Shown here: one piece after another, positions 6,554 to 16,200 of the stretch
Numbering within the stretch: position 1 is the stretch's first letter
Layout: each line of letters starts with the position of its first letter
Made by a program: the position numbers and the translations under genes
Notes under the pieces: model-generated
The model's input: the letters and a program-made list of their open reading frames with translations, nothing else
Told to the model about the DNA's origin: nothing
Databases searched by the model: none
Source: Flavobacterium sp. HSC-32F16
GTDB lineage: Bacteria; Bacteroidota; Bacteroidia; Flavobacteriales; Flavobacteriaceae
Reading direction: 5' to 3'
DNA: 64,000 nucleotides
Assembly (NCBI RefSeq): GCF_024171645.1
Contig: NZ_JALKAC010000001.1
Span: 1,178,001-1,242,000 of the forward strand

Positions 6554-7325
6554 TTTGAGCCTGATTTACAAATATTTCTGAATTCTCTAATCTTGTCTTT
6601 AAAAACTGTAAGTATACATTTCGCAAACCTTCCGGTGTTTCATCTGCATCTTCCCACTGAAGCCAGTCTAATGGAATTGTATTTACAATTTCTTCTAAAA
6701 TTTCGGGCGTTAAAATCGCTCTAAATTCGGCGTCAACCTCTTTTAAAAGTGAAGCTTGCGGCAGTAAAACATGATCTTTTATCAATGCAAACGGACTTTT
6801 GGCATGTTGTTCCCAATTGTTCCAGGAATGGTGAAAATACAAACACGCACCGTGATCAATTAACCACAATTCTTTATGCCAAATAAGCATATTGGTATTT
6901 TTGAAAGTTCTGTCTACATTGGTAATATAAGCATCAAGCCAAACAATCTGTGAGGCTAGTTTTGCATCGACTGTTGTTACGACAGGATCAAAAGTTATGG
7001 CACCAGATAAAAAATGAAGTGCTAAGTTTAATCCCTGACTTCCTTGCAGTAAATCCTGAATTTCCTCATCGGCTTCTGTTCTTCCGAAAGCTTCGTCGAG
7101 ATTGGCGAATACTAATTCTGGTAATTGCAATTTTAAGGCTTTTGCTATTTGTCCGCCTACTAATTCGGCTATAAGGGCTTTTACGCCGTGTCCGGCACCT
7201 CTAAATTTTAATACGTATTTAAAATCGTCATCTGCTTCTGCTAAAGCGGGTAAAGAACCGCCTTCGCGCAGCGGTGTAATGTAACGCATGACGTTTACCG
7301 TTCTGAGATCGAAGTTGTTTTTCAT
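6543..7325 (-). CDS. HipA-like kinase-fold protein
   Basis: A 260-residue protein resembling the small HipA-like family rather than full HipA (about 440 residues). Visible features are DFKYVLKFRGAGHGVKALIA near residues 34-53 (nucleotide-loop region with a lysine), QIVWLDAYITNVDRTFKNTN near 147-166 (the D-x-x-x-x-N-x-D-R catalytic loop) and LWLIDHGACLYFHH (the metal-binding Asp of the kinase-like active site). No HipB antitoxin is present; the partner is the overlapping DUF3037 gene. A protein or small-molecule kinase activity is inferred from the motifs. The substrate is unknown, and it should not be called a persistence toxin. Confidence 0.82.
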   Translation of the reverse strand: MKNNFDLRTVNVMRYITPLREGGSLPALAEADDDFKYVLKFRGAGHGVKALIAELVGGQIAKALKLQLPELVFANLDEAFGRTEADEEIQDLLQGSQGLNLALHFLSGAITFDPVVTTVDAKLASQIVWLDAYITNVDRTFKNTNMLIWHKELWLIDHGACLYFHHSWNNWEQHAKSPFALIKDHVLLPQASLLKEVDAEFRAILTPEILEEIVNTIPLDWLQWEDADETPEGLRNVYLQFLKTRLENSEIFVNQAQNAR

Positions 7326-7502
7326 TTTTTTAAAGATTCAAAGATGCTAAGGTTCTGAGTTGCTATTCCGAAGCTTCGGAACTAATCTTTGACATTACAA
7401 ACTTAATGATTTTAGAATTTAGATTGCAGAGGGTAGATTTTAGATTTTTTTTAACTGGAAGATTTTTTAACGTAAAGAGCCCAAAGGTTTTTCGCATTTT
7501 TT

Positions 7503-7612
7503 GTCATCCTGAGGAACGAAGGATCACACTAGAAACTCGACAAAGATTGGCGAATTACTTTATGGTTACTGTGTGTAGTTCCTTGTGCGATCCTTCGTTC
7601 CTCAGGAGGACA
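7503..7612. repeat. Palindromic repeat with CATCCTGAGGAACGAAGGAT ends
   Basis: The left arm GTCATCCTGAGGAACGAAGG is mirrored by the right arm reading CCTTCGTTCCTCAGGAGGAC. The 110-bp segment is open in one frame but encodes only the repeat, so I do not call a gene there. This palindrome type is a known dispersed intergenic repeat. Confidence 0.8.
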
Positions 7613-7632
7613 AACTGCATGCAATTATCAAA

Positions 7633-7683
7633 ATTGGCACATTATCTAATTGGCACATTATCTAATTGGCACATTATCTAATT
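7633..7683. repeat. Three tandem copies of a 16-bp unit
   Basis: The unit ATTGGCACATTATCTA is repeated three times head to tail. The last copy reaches into the stop codon and the final codons of nnrD, whose C-terminal residues are encoded by TCTAATT-type repeat sequence. Copy number may vary by slippage. Confidence 0.85.
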
Positions 7684-8526
7684 ATCTAATTCTAAAAATG
7701 CTTTTCCTAAATTCTTGATAATATCTGAGGCTATAAAAGATTCGTAACCTGTTTTAGGCAAAGCTAGATCTGCCGTTAGGCCGTGGAGATAGACTCCGAA
7801 TTTTGAAGCATATTTGGGTTCGTAGCCTTGCGCCAGAAGACTTGTTAGAATTCCGGTTAATACATCACCGCTTCCTGCAGTTGCCAAAGCTGCGTTTCCT
7901 GTTGTGTTTTCGTACACCGAATTTCTGTTGATGATAAATGTAGGCGCGCCTTTCATGACGATAATGAGTTTATATTTTTCTGAAAAGGCAATTGTCTTTT
8001 GAAATTTTTCAGATTCAGAATTCCATTTGCCTATTAAACGTTCTAATTCTTTTGGATGAGGTGTAAGGATGGTATCATCTGGAACTAATTCTAACCAGGA
8101 TTGGTTGTCTGCTAAAATATTCAACGCGTCCGCATCTATAACTAAAGGCGCTTTGTTGATTCTTAAAAACTCGAATAAAGCCTTTTGTGTTCCAAGTTCT
8201 TTCCCTATTCCGGGTCCTATTCCAACTGCTTGAGGTAATATTGGTAAATGGATATTGGTAATAAAATTGGTGTTTTCATCGGTTACTGTCATTACTTCGG
8301 GAATTGAGATTTGAAGGATTTGATAACCGCATTTTGGCATAAAGGTCGTTACGAGTCCGCAGCCTGATTTTAAACAGGATTTTGAGGCTAAAACTCCTGC
8401 TCCTATTTTCCCGTAGCTTCCTGCAATAATTACAGCATGACCTTGAATTCCTTTGTGTGTATGAGGATTTACAGGCTTATATATCTTTAGGATTTCTTCT
8501 TTTGTTATTAAATATGGAGATTTCAT
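7678..8526 (-). CDS. nnrD: ADP/ATP-dependent NAD(P)H-hydrate dehydratase
   Basis: This enzyme repairs hydrated NAD(P)H in the cytoplasm. The 282-residue protein is a ribokinase-fold YjeF C-terminal-type domain. Signatures include [20 protein letters not shown] near the N-terminus, [41 protein letters not shown], and the nucleotide and catalytic segment [21 protein letters not shown] place the start at the ATG giving [13 protein letters not shown], not at an upstream ATG that adds 15 unconserved residues. The YjeF N-terminal epimerase half is absent, so that activity must be encoded elsewhere or the fusion is split. Confidence 0.93.
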   Translation of the reverse strand: MKSPYLITKEEILKIYKPVNPHTHKGIQGHAVIIAGSYGKIGAGVLASKSCLKSGCGLVTTFMPKCGYQILQISIPEVMTVTDENTNFITNIHLPILPQAVGIGPGIGKELGTQKALFEFLRINKAPLVIDADALNILADNQSWLELVPDDTILTPHPKELERLIGKWNSESEKFQKTIAFSEKYKLIIVMKGAPTFIINRNSVYENTTGNAALATAGSGDVLTGILTSLLAQGYEPKYASKFGVYLHGLTADLALPKTGYESFIASDIIKNLGKAFLELDN

Positions 8527-8588
8527 CTGGCTTCTTTTATATATTAAAGTTACATAAAAAATCGAAAGCACGAATGTTTCTTTATTAC

Positions 8589-8725
8589 GGTCATCCCTAG
8601 CCCTGATTACTTCACTATATTTTTATTTTTCATAGGAGTTCAGTGAACTTCGTTTGCAGCGGCATCCTTTTTGTTTTTTCTTTAAAAACAAAAAGATATA
8701 GCGGATAGCAGGAAATAGCTCCTAA
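8589..8725. repeat. Dispersed repeat in the nnrD-gcvT intergenic region
   Basis: The block starts near GGTCATCCCTAGCCCTGATT, contains GCGGCATCCTTTTTG, a strong hairpin CTTTTTGTTTTT / AAAAACAAAAAG, then GATATAGCGGATAGCAGGAA. I recognise this as a common intergenic repeat of Flavobacteriia. It lies between divergent promoters, not at a gene end. Confidence 0.65.
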
Positions 8726-8774
8726 TTATTGCGAAATTTATAATTTAAGGCATTCAAATTAGATATTTTTTGAA

Positions 8775-8782
8775 TAGATTTG
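8775..8782 (+). promoter_or_regulatory. -7 promoter box of gcvT
   Basis: TAGATTTG matches the Bacteroidota -7 consensus TAnnTTTG, 25 bp before the gcvT ATG. No convincing TTG lies at the -33 position. Confidence 0.5.
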
Positions 8783-8807
8783 CATAACAATTTTATAAAA
8801 CAACACA

Positions 8808-9890
8808 ATGAAAAATACTGCGCTTACGCACATACATGAAGGTTTAGGAGCAAAAATGCTTCCTTTTGCTGGTTATAACATGCCTATTACATACGAAGGT
8901 GTAAATGCTGAACATGAAACGGTTCGTAATGGTGTGGGAGTTTTTGACGTTTCGCACATGGGTGAATTTTTGTTAACGGGTCCAAATTCTTTGGCTTTGA
9001 TTCAAAAAGTAACTTCAAATGATGCTTCGACTTTGACTATCGGAAGAGCGCAATATTCTTGTCTGCCAAATAATGAAGGCGGAATTGTAGATGATTTAAT
9101 TATTTATAAAATGAAAGAAGAGCAGTATTTACTAGTTGTAAATGCTTCGAATATTGAAAAAGACTGGAACTGGATTTCATCTCACAATGATTTGGGTGTT
9201 GAAATGAAGAATCTTTCTGATGATTATTCTTTATTGGCAATTCAGGGACCAAAAGCGGTTGAGGCTATGCAGGCTTTAACTTCTGTAAATTTATCTGAAA
9301 TTGCTTATTACCATTTTGAAGTAGGTGATTTTGCCGGTATCGAGCATGTAATTATTTCTGCTACTGGTTATACTGGTTCAGGCGGATTTGAAATTTACTG
9401 TAAAAATGACGAAGCGGAACAGGTTTGGAATAAGGTTTTTGAGGCTGGAGCTGCTTACGGAATCAAACCAATTGGTCTTGCTGCGCGTGATACTTTACGT
9501 CTTGAAATGGGATTTTGCTTGTACGGAAATGATATAAATGATACGACTTCTCCGCTTGAAGCTGGTTTAGGATGGATTACAAAATTCACAAAGGATTTTA
9601 CGAATTCTGAAGCTCTTAAAAAACAAAAAGAAGCCGGAGTAACCAGAAAATTAATTGCTTTTGAAATGCAGGAACGTGCTGTACCAAGACACGATTATGA
9701 AATTGTTGACGCTTCGGGCGAGGTAATTGGAATCGTAACTTCGGGAACTATGTCACCTTCTATGAATAAAGGAATAGGTTTAGGATACGTAACTGCAGCA
9801 AATAGTGCTGTTGACAGTGATGTTTTCATTAGAATCAGAAAAAATGATGTTCCTGCTAAAGTGGTAAAATTACCCTTTTATAAGAAATAG
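8808..9890 (+). CDS. gcvT: Glycine cleavage system T protein (aminomethyltransferase)
   Basis: A 360-residue enzyme that transfers the aminomethyl carbon from lipoylated H protein to tetrahydrofolate, releasing ammonia. Family hallmarks are [20 protein letters not shown] and [17 protein letters not shown] at the N-terminus, the folate-binding region around [15 protein letters not shown] and [15 protein letters not shown], and [19 protein letters not shown], ending with the GcvT C-terminal domain ([19 protein letters not shown]). Length is standard. It stands alone; gcvH and gcvP are not in the window, as is common in Bacteroidota. A terminator follows directly. Confidence 0.97.
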   Translation: MKNTALTHIHEGLGAKMLPFAGYNMPITYEGVNAEHETVRNGVGVFDVSHMGEFLLTGPNSLALIQKVTSNDASTLTIGRAQYSCLPNNEGGIVDDLIIYKMKEEQYLLVVNASNIEKDWNWISSHNDLGVEMKNLSDDYSLLAIQGPKAVEAMQALTSVNLSEIAYYHFEVGDFAGIEHVIISATGYTGSGGFEIYCKNDEAEQVWNKVFEAGAAYGIKPIGLAARDTLRLEMGFCLYGNDINDTTSPLEAGLGWITKFTKDFTNSEALKKQKEAGVTRKLIAFEMQERAVPRHDYEIVDASGEVIGIVTSGTMSPSMNKGIGLGYVTAANSAVDSDVFIRIRKNDVPAKVVKLPFYKK

Positions 9891-9910
9891 TTTTTAAACT
9901 CAATACTTTT

Positions 9911-9950
9911 ATAATGCATTACAAGTCAAATTGTAATGCATTATTTTTTT
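9911..9950 (+). terminator. Rho-independent terminator after gcvT
   Basis: The perfect 13-bp stem ATAATGCATTACA / TGTAATGCATTAT with an 8-nt loop is followed by a run of T. Confidence 0.9.
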
Positions 9951-10102
9951 ATGGGATATTAATTCATTTTAAAGTTAATTCTTTACACATTATTATCGTT
10001 TAGGTTTATGGTGCGTATTTATCTGTAAGATTTTTTACAAATAATGTAAACCGGTATAGAAAAATTACCGTAACTTTAAGGTATATGTTGATATCAAACT
10101 TT

Positions 10103-12133
10103 ATGAGAAAACTTTTGCCGCTATTTTTACTGTTTACCACTCTCCTATTTAGTCAAAATAGCGCCGAGACATGTGAAATACTAAACAAAATAAATGCCGT
10201 TATCCAAACGGAACATTTAAGACCTAAGCCCATTGATGATAGTTTATCTGTTTTTGTTTTTGATAATTTAATTAATGAATTAGATCCTTCAAGAAACATT
10301 TTCTTTAAAAGTGAATATGACGAGTTAGCTTTAAAATATCGTTTAAATATTGATGATTTAATACTTGAAAATGATTGCAGTTTTTTGACTGACATTACTG
10401 CAAAATATATAAACGGACTGATTAGAACAAGGGAAGTTCTGGAAAAAATTCAGTCTACTGCTTTTGATTATACCAAGAAAGATACTATTCGGTTTTACAA
10501 AAAATCATTTCCGTTTTATCTAAAAAAAGAAGATTTAGAAAAAGTCTGGCGCAAGAAACTCCGTTACCAAATTTTGGATGATATAGCCGAAGTAAGTAAC
10601 AACCTGGATTCCATCAAAACCAACTTTAATTCGATTGAAGCGAAGTCCAAAAAGTTGATTCTATCGAATGAAATATGTCGCATAAGTACGCTTTTGGAAA
10701 CCAAAACAAAGCAGGACGAAAACCTGTATAATTTCTTTTGTACTTATTTCGATCCGCATACGGCTTATTTCAGCAATGATTCTAAATCGAGTTTTGTAGC
10801 ATCTTTATCCAAAGAGCATTTGTCTTTAGGAATGACGGTTAATCTTAACGAAAAAAACGAAATTATTGTGCACGAAATTGATCCGAATGGACCCGCGTAT
10901 CAAACGGGACAGATAAAAAAAGGCGATCAGATTATTTCGGTTTCAAATCATAAGGAAACACTTCAGGTTTCATGTGCTTCATTAGAATCCATTTCGACGA
11001 TGATTTTATCTGAAGCCAATAAAAGTCTTACGCTTACGCTGAAAAGAAACTCGGGTAAAAACTTTGATGTTCATATCGAAAAGCAAGTTATGAAAGACGA
11101 AGAGAATTCTGTTTTTAGTTTTATTATAGGTAAAGAAAGTAAAATTGGATATATCAAAATTCCTAGTTTCTATGCCGATCTAGACGGAAACAGCAGAAAA
11201 GGCTGTGCCGATGATGTGGCACGCGAGGTAATAAAACTGGAAAGAGATACTATTAAAGGTTTAGTCATTGATTTAATTGACAACGGAGGCGGTTCTATGG
11301 AAGAAGCTATAAAACTCGCCGGAATGTTTATTGATTATGGTCCAATTTCGATTGTGGTTGATCATACCAAAGAAAAATCAGTTATAAACGATCCGTTGAA
11401 GGGTATAATTTACAGAGGTCCAATTGTGGTTTTGGTTAACAGCAATACAGCTTCGGCAAGTGAGTTCTTCGCTTCTATTATGCAGGATTATAACCGCGCA
11501 CTTTTGTTAGGAAGCAGTACACTTGGAAAAGCTACTATGCAGACTATTCTTTCGCTTGACGAAAATAAAGACACTGATTTTCTAAAAATAACAATCAATA
11601 AATTTTACCGTGTTACGGGTAAAAGTCATCAATATATTGGTGTAACTCCAGATGTTGTTCTACCGGAATTTTATGAAGATGTTTATCAAAAGGAAAGTGA
11701 TTTTCCTACTGCTATTAAAAATGACAGCATTGAATCTTTTTTAAAATATCGTCCGTACGTAAAGCGAAGTTTAATTGATAAAATAGCCAAAAACAGTACT
11801 TTGAGACTGGCTGATAATTTTTATTTTAATGATATCAAAAAAATTAATCTAAAAATAGACAAACTGGTTAATACTCCAAAAGCCGAAATTCCTATGACTT
11901 TGGATGCGGTTTTTAAACAGAAAAAAATTGTGAATTCGCTTTGGACAGAGATCAATACTTTTAACGATGAGAACAATCCGCTTGATGTATACAATTCGTC
12001 TGTAAATCAGCTATTATTGGGTGCTTACCCTAATGACAAAACGATTAACCAATATCAAATGGATAATCTAAAAACAAATCCGTACTTAAATGAAGCGGTA
12101 AACATTATAAATGAGTTTAACGGTTCGAAGTAG
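10103..12133 (+). CDS. S41-family C-terminal processing (tail-specific) peptidase
   Basis: A 676-residue exported serine protease of the Prc type. Residues 1-18 are a signal peptide (MRKLLPLFLLFTTLLFSQNS). An upstream ATG at 10085 would add six residues before it and is less likely. The tail-specific-protease N-terminal domain is recognised by FVFDNLINELDPSRNIFFKS. A PDZ domain follows near residues 225-315 (LGMTVNLNEKNEIIVHEIDP). In the S41 core, NTASASEFFASIM supplies the nucleophilic serine and STLGKATMQTI the lysine of the Ser-Lys dyad. It acts in the periplasm on proteins with exposed C-termini. Confidence 0.92.
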   Translation: MRKLLPLFLLFTTLLFSQNSAETCEILNKINAVIQTEHLRPKPIDDSLSVFVFDNLINELDPSRNIFFKSEYDELALKYRLNIDDLILENDCSFLTDITAKYINGLIRTREVLEKIQSTAFDYTKKDTIRFYKKSFPFYLKKEDLEKVWRKKLRYQILDDIAEVSNNLDSIKTNFNSIEAKSKKLILSNEICRISTLLETKTKQDENLYNFFCTYFDPHTAYFSNDSKSSFVASLSKEHLSLGMTVNLNEKNEIIVHEIDPNGPAYQTGQIKKGDQIISVSNHKETLQVSCASLESISTMILSEANKSLTLTLKRNSGKNFDVHIEKQVMKDEENSVFSFIIGKESKIGYIKIPSFYADLDGNSRKGCADDVAREVIKLERDTIKGLVIDLIDNGGGSMEEAIKLAGMFIDYGPISIVVDHTKEKSVINDPLKGIIYRGPIVVLVNSNTASASEFFASIMQDYNRALLLGSSTLGKATMQTILSLDENKDTDFLKITINKFYRVTGKSHQYIGVTPDVVLPEFYEDVYQKESDFPTAIKNDSIESFLKYRPYVKRSLIDKIAKNSTLRLADNFYFNDIKKINLKIDKLVNTPKAEIPMTLDAVFKQKKIVNSLWTEINTFNDENNPLDVYNSSVNQLLLGAYPNDKTINQYQMDNLKTNPYLNEAVNIINEFNGSK

Positions 12134-12138
12134 GCTCT

Positions 12139-12215
12139 TTTGTTTCAAGTTTAAGGTTTCAAGTTTAATACTGAGCCGGCAAACTTGAAACGTGAAACCT
12201 TAAACTTGAAACAAA
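12139..12215. repeat. Inverted repeat with long GTTTCAAGTTTAAGG arms
   Basis: The arm reading TTTGTTTCAAGTTTAAGG... is mirrored by ...CCTTAAACTTGAAACAAA, with a 7-bp insertion in the right arm. It sits directly after the protease stop codon and may serve as a terminator hairpin. Confidence 0.75.
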
Positions 12216-12236
12216 TAGAAAAAACTTAAATTTTGA

Positions 12237-12269
12237 TTTTGGATAAATAAGGAATAACCTTTATTTTTG
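12237..12269 (+). promoter_or_regulatory. Promoter of the yebC-family gene
   Basis: TTTTGG at the -33 position and TATTTTTG at the -7 position are separated by 20 bp between TTG and TA, a good Bacteroidota promoter, 24 bp before the ATG. Confidence 0.65.
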
Positions 12270-12292
12270 CATCACAAAACTAAAAATTAGAA

Positions 12293-13006
12293 ATGGGAAG
12301 AGCGTTCGAATTTAGAAAAGGAAGAAAAATGAAACGTTGGTCTGCAATGGCCAAAACATTTACCAGAATTGGTAAAGACATCGTTATGGCTGTTAAAGAA
12401 GGCGGTCCTAACCCTGACGCCAATTCTAGATTAAGAGCTGTTATACAAAACGCGAAAGCGGCCAACATGCCAAAAGACAATGTTGAGCGTGCGATAAAAA
12501 ATGCCAGCAATAAAGATACTGCAAACTATAAAGAGATTCTATTTGAAGGATATGCTCCTCATGGAATTGCTATTTTGATTGAAACTGCATCTGATAACAA
12601 TAACAGAACGGTAGCAAACATCAGAAGTTATTTTAACAAATGCAACGGAACAATGGGAACTCAGGGTTCTGTTGAGTTTATGTTTGACCATACTTGTAAT
12701 TTCAGAATTGCAAATAACGGACTTGATGCTGAAGAACTAGAACTTGAATTAATTGATTTTGGTGCCGAGGAAGTTTTCGAAGACGAAGACGGAATCTTAA
12801 TCTACGCTCCTTTTGGAAGTTTTGGTGCTTTACAAAAAGAATTAGAGAACAGAGGTCTTGAAATTTTATCTTCTGGCTTTGAGCGTATTCCGCAAATCAC
12901 AAAAGAATTGACTGAAGCTCAAATCGCTGATGTTGAAAAATTAATCGAAAAAATCGAAGAAGATGACGACGTTATGAACGTTTATCATACTATGAAAGAA
13001 GAATAA
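12293..13006 (+). CDS. yebC: YebC/PmpR-family (TACO1-like) regulatory protein
   Basis: A 237-residue cytoplasmic protein of the universal YebC family. Signatures are MGRAFEFRKGRKMKRWSAMA at the start, FTRIGKDIVMAVKEGGPNPD, NAKAANMPKDNVERAIKNA and LFEGYAPHGIAILIETASDN. Length is normal. YebC-family members were described as transcriptional regulators and more recently as factors that help ribosomes at polyproline stretches. Which applies here is not visible. It has its own promoter and terminator, so it is monocistronic. Confidence 0.95.
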   Translation: MGRAFEFRKGRKMKRWSAMAKTFTRIGKDIVMAVKEGGPNPDANSRLRAVIQNAKAANMPKDNVERAIKNASNKDTANYKEILFEGYAPHGIAILIETASDNNNRTVANIRSYFNKCNGTMGTQGSVEFMFDHTCNFRIANNGLDAEELELELIDFGAEEVFEDEDGILIYAPFGSFGALQKELENRGLEILSSGFERIPQITKELTEAQIADVEKLIEKIEEDDDVMNVYHTMKEE

Positions 13007-13024
13007 TCTTTTTTCATTACTACC

Positions 13025-13055
13025 TTAAAAAAACTCCAGAAATTTTCTGGAGTTT
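13025..13055 (+). terminator. Rho-independent terminator after yebC
   Basis: The stem AAACTCCAGAAA / TTTCTGGAGTTT is followed by at least nine T. It insulates the large operon that starts downstream. Confidence 0.9.
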
Positions 13056-13104
13056 TTTTTTATCAAAATGTGGAAACCCGTAATGAAAGTATTTTTAGAT
13101 TGTT

Positions 13105-13112
13105 TAGATTTG
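13105..13112 (+). promoter_or_regulatory. Possible -7 box of the large surface operon
   Basis: TAGATTTG fits TAnnTTTG and lies about 105 bp before the TTG start of the 1600-residue gene, beyond the yebC terminator. No clear -33 TTG is seen, so this is a candidate only. Confidence 0.35.
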
Positions 13113-13217
13113 GCGAAAATTAACATTTTTTTAATACTTGAATAGTTATGATCCCCAAGTCCTACTCTCTCAGATTAATTTTTGCTTTATTTTATTTGAC
13201 AGATAAAAGGTTGAATT

Positions 13218-16200
13218 TTGACAAACAACACTTTATCTGTTAGAAACTATATATTTGCCACTCTCAAATACTACGAACCCAAACCTTCCTGCCCATTGAA
13301 AAAAATTACTCCTAAGTTTCCTTCTTCTATATTAAGTTTAGTTTTATTTCTTTTAAGTTTTAATAGTCTGTTTGCTTCTGCAGCAGATACTATACATAAT
13401 CCTAAAAAGCCATTACCGGTAAAAAACAGTATTTCTCCTAATACAGCTTTTATTCCTCCGGCTAATACGTTTATTTATAAACAAACTGCTGAAAGTGAGT
13501 TTACAGATGCATTTATAGAAAAAAATTATCCTGTATCTCAAGACATCAATAAGAATTTAGAATTAGCAATGTCTACATTCGAAACCATTAAACAAAATGG
13601 AAATATTACTGATGTTCTGGAGCCGAAAAAGCTTTCCATGCTTCCACTGGGAATCTCAAAAACTATTGGAGGTGTTCAATACATATTGGGAATCAGCAAC
13701 GCCAAATTTACTCCTACTTATACAGAATTAACTGCTTTTGTAAAAATTGTACTGCCGCAAATAGATGCTCAGGGAAATGCTAAACAATTATTTTTTGGAG
13801 CCAACAATATTAAGTTATCTCATAAAGGAGGTTTGGTTGGTGATACTAATTTAGTTTTACTTGGAGATGTTCCTTTAAAAATAATGGGCGAAAGTTCTCT
13901 TTTAATTTTAAAGGGGGGCATGGATATGGCCACCGGTAAAGTTGAAAATAAAACCTATGTAACTATAGATTGTAATGGTTTTAAAGAGCTGGGTATTACC
14001 GCAGATTATGAATTTTCTAGAACTTTATTAATCCCACTAGATAATAATTACACTCCTATTGCAGAACCTGCAAGAGTTCGAAGCAGTTTTAAAACAATAG
14101 TTTCTAATTGGAATGATATCTTGGTAGAGTTATCAATACCTAAATTTAAGCTGGCTAAAACTGAAAAGAATATTGGTTTTGAGTTAAATACTGCTGTTAT
14201 AGATTTTAGTGATATTAGAAATTCATCATCTATAAAATGGCCTAAAGATTATGAAAAAGATTATCTAGTTCCAGGAAATGAAAATTTGTGGAGAGGTCTT
14301 TATGTTAAATCACTAAAGGTTGTACTTCCGGAAGAATTTAAGAAAAAAGGTTCTGAAGATAGGCTGACATTTGAGGCTTCTGATTTATTGATAGACAAAA
14401 TGGGAGTTTCTGGTACTTTTACTGCCAGCAATATTTTAAGTCTTGATCAGGGAAATGCTTCAGGATGGCAGATTTCTGTCAATGATATTAGCATGACATT
14501 CAGAGCAAATTCATTAGTTGCTGCTGGTTTTGGAGGAGATATACTTTTACCTGTTTCGAGTAAAGGCTCGAAATGTGCCGGTACTGCAAGATCTGAACTT
14601 GCTTATAAAGCATTAATTGATCCGCTTAACGATGAATATCTTTTAAATGCTTCTGTATCAAACGGAATATGTTTTCAAGCATTTAAAGGAACGGCTGTTA
14701 TTGAAAAAAATTCTTATGTAGAAATAAAGGTAAAAGAAGGTAAATTTTTACCAAAAGCTGTTCTTTACGGTACTTTATCTCTAAATGCCAGCAGTAAGCC
14801 TATTACGGCAGAAGAAGCAATGGCTTTAGAGAAAACAACTTCTACCGCAACATCTGCAACTGGTGAAAAGAAAGAAACAGTATCTTTTAAAGGGCTTATT
14901 TTTCAAAACTTAATGTTGCAGACGGTTTCTCCTTATATAAGTGCTGATTATTTTGGATATAAAAATGTACAAAATGATGCTTCAACTGTAAGCAATTTCC
15001 CTGTAACAATTAATGAAATAGCCTTAATTACAACTGACGAAAGTGCCAGTTTAAAAGTTGACATTGCTGTAAACCTGATGGAAAATCAGTTTAATGGCCA
15101 GACTAAGTTTTATGTCGTTGGTAAGTTTGGTAAAGAAGAAGGTATTCAAAAGTGGAAGTATGATCATCTAAAATTTGAAACAATCTCTCTTGCTGCCGAT
15201 TTGGGAGGGGTAAAATTTAAAGGAAGCATCACCATTTTAGACAATGACCCTATTTACGGAAATGGTTTTAAAGGAATGCTTGGTGCCGACTTTACAGGAG
15301 GTATAAAGGTAGAAGCTAATGCAATTTTTGGATCAACAACATTTAGATATTGGTATGTTGATGCTATGGTTGACAATTTGAATATTCCTGCCGGCGCAAT
15401 AACCTTTAAGGGTTTTGGCGGTGGAGCATATTACAAAATGAAAAAAGACGGTTTCAGTAATAGATTTGTTGCTTCAGGATCTAATTATGTACCCGATGCT
15501 GATTCTGGTCTTGGAGTAAAAGCCATGATTAAGTTTGCTGGTACTGCGACTGCTGATGCTTTTTGGGGCGGCTGTGGTTTTGAAATTGCATTTAATACAC
15601 ATGGTGGTATAAACAGAATTAGTATTTATGGAGAAGGTCACGTGATGCAGCCTTTTAAAATACCAATTCCTGAAGAACTAACGAGTGCTTTAAAAGCAGT
15701 TACCGAAAGTGAAGCATTACTTTCAAAAGTAGCCGTAGAAGCACTAAAAACAACTAATTTATCAAAAGCAGCTCAGGATTTCTACCCTAATGAGGTACAA
15801 AGTTCAATGGGAATTAATGCTTTTGCTGCTATTGAGTATGATTTCAGGTTAAAAACTTTACACGGATCTTTCGATTTATATATTGATACTCCGGGAGGTT
15901 TTATTAAAGGCAGGGCTTCTGGAAACAGAGCTGGATGGGCTGTTTTGCACTTTGCTCCAGACAAGTGGTATATCCGAATGGGTACACCTACAGATCGATT
16001 AGGAATAAAACTAGCCATTGGTTCTCTTGAAGTTGAAGCAGGTGGTTACTTTATGCTTGGGGATGATATTCCTGCAAGTCCTCCTCCGCCGGATATTGTT
16101 GCAAAACTCTTAGGTGTAGATGTTGCAACACTTGATTATATGCGTGATGAAAATAGTGTGGCGTCTGGTAAAGGCTTCGCATTTGGATCTGACTTTAGTT

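Noticed and set aside
6543..7325. HipBA persistence toxin-antitoxin system
   Set aside because: No HipB-like partner is present, the protein is too short for HipA, and the DUF3037 gene is the coupled partner.
7406..7681. 91-codon plus-strand open frame between the HipA-like gene and nnrD
   Set aside because: It is made of a known palindromic repeat and the 16-bp tandem repeat. The protein has no coding character.
8527..8807. Glycine riboswitch before gcvT
   Set aside because: The region is occupied by a dispersed repeat, and I could not recognise the conserved aptamer elements. The predicted leader after the -7 box is only about 20 bases.
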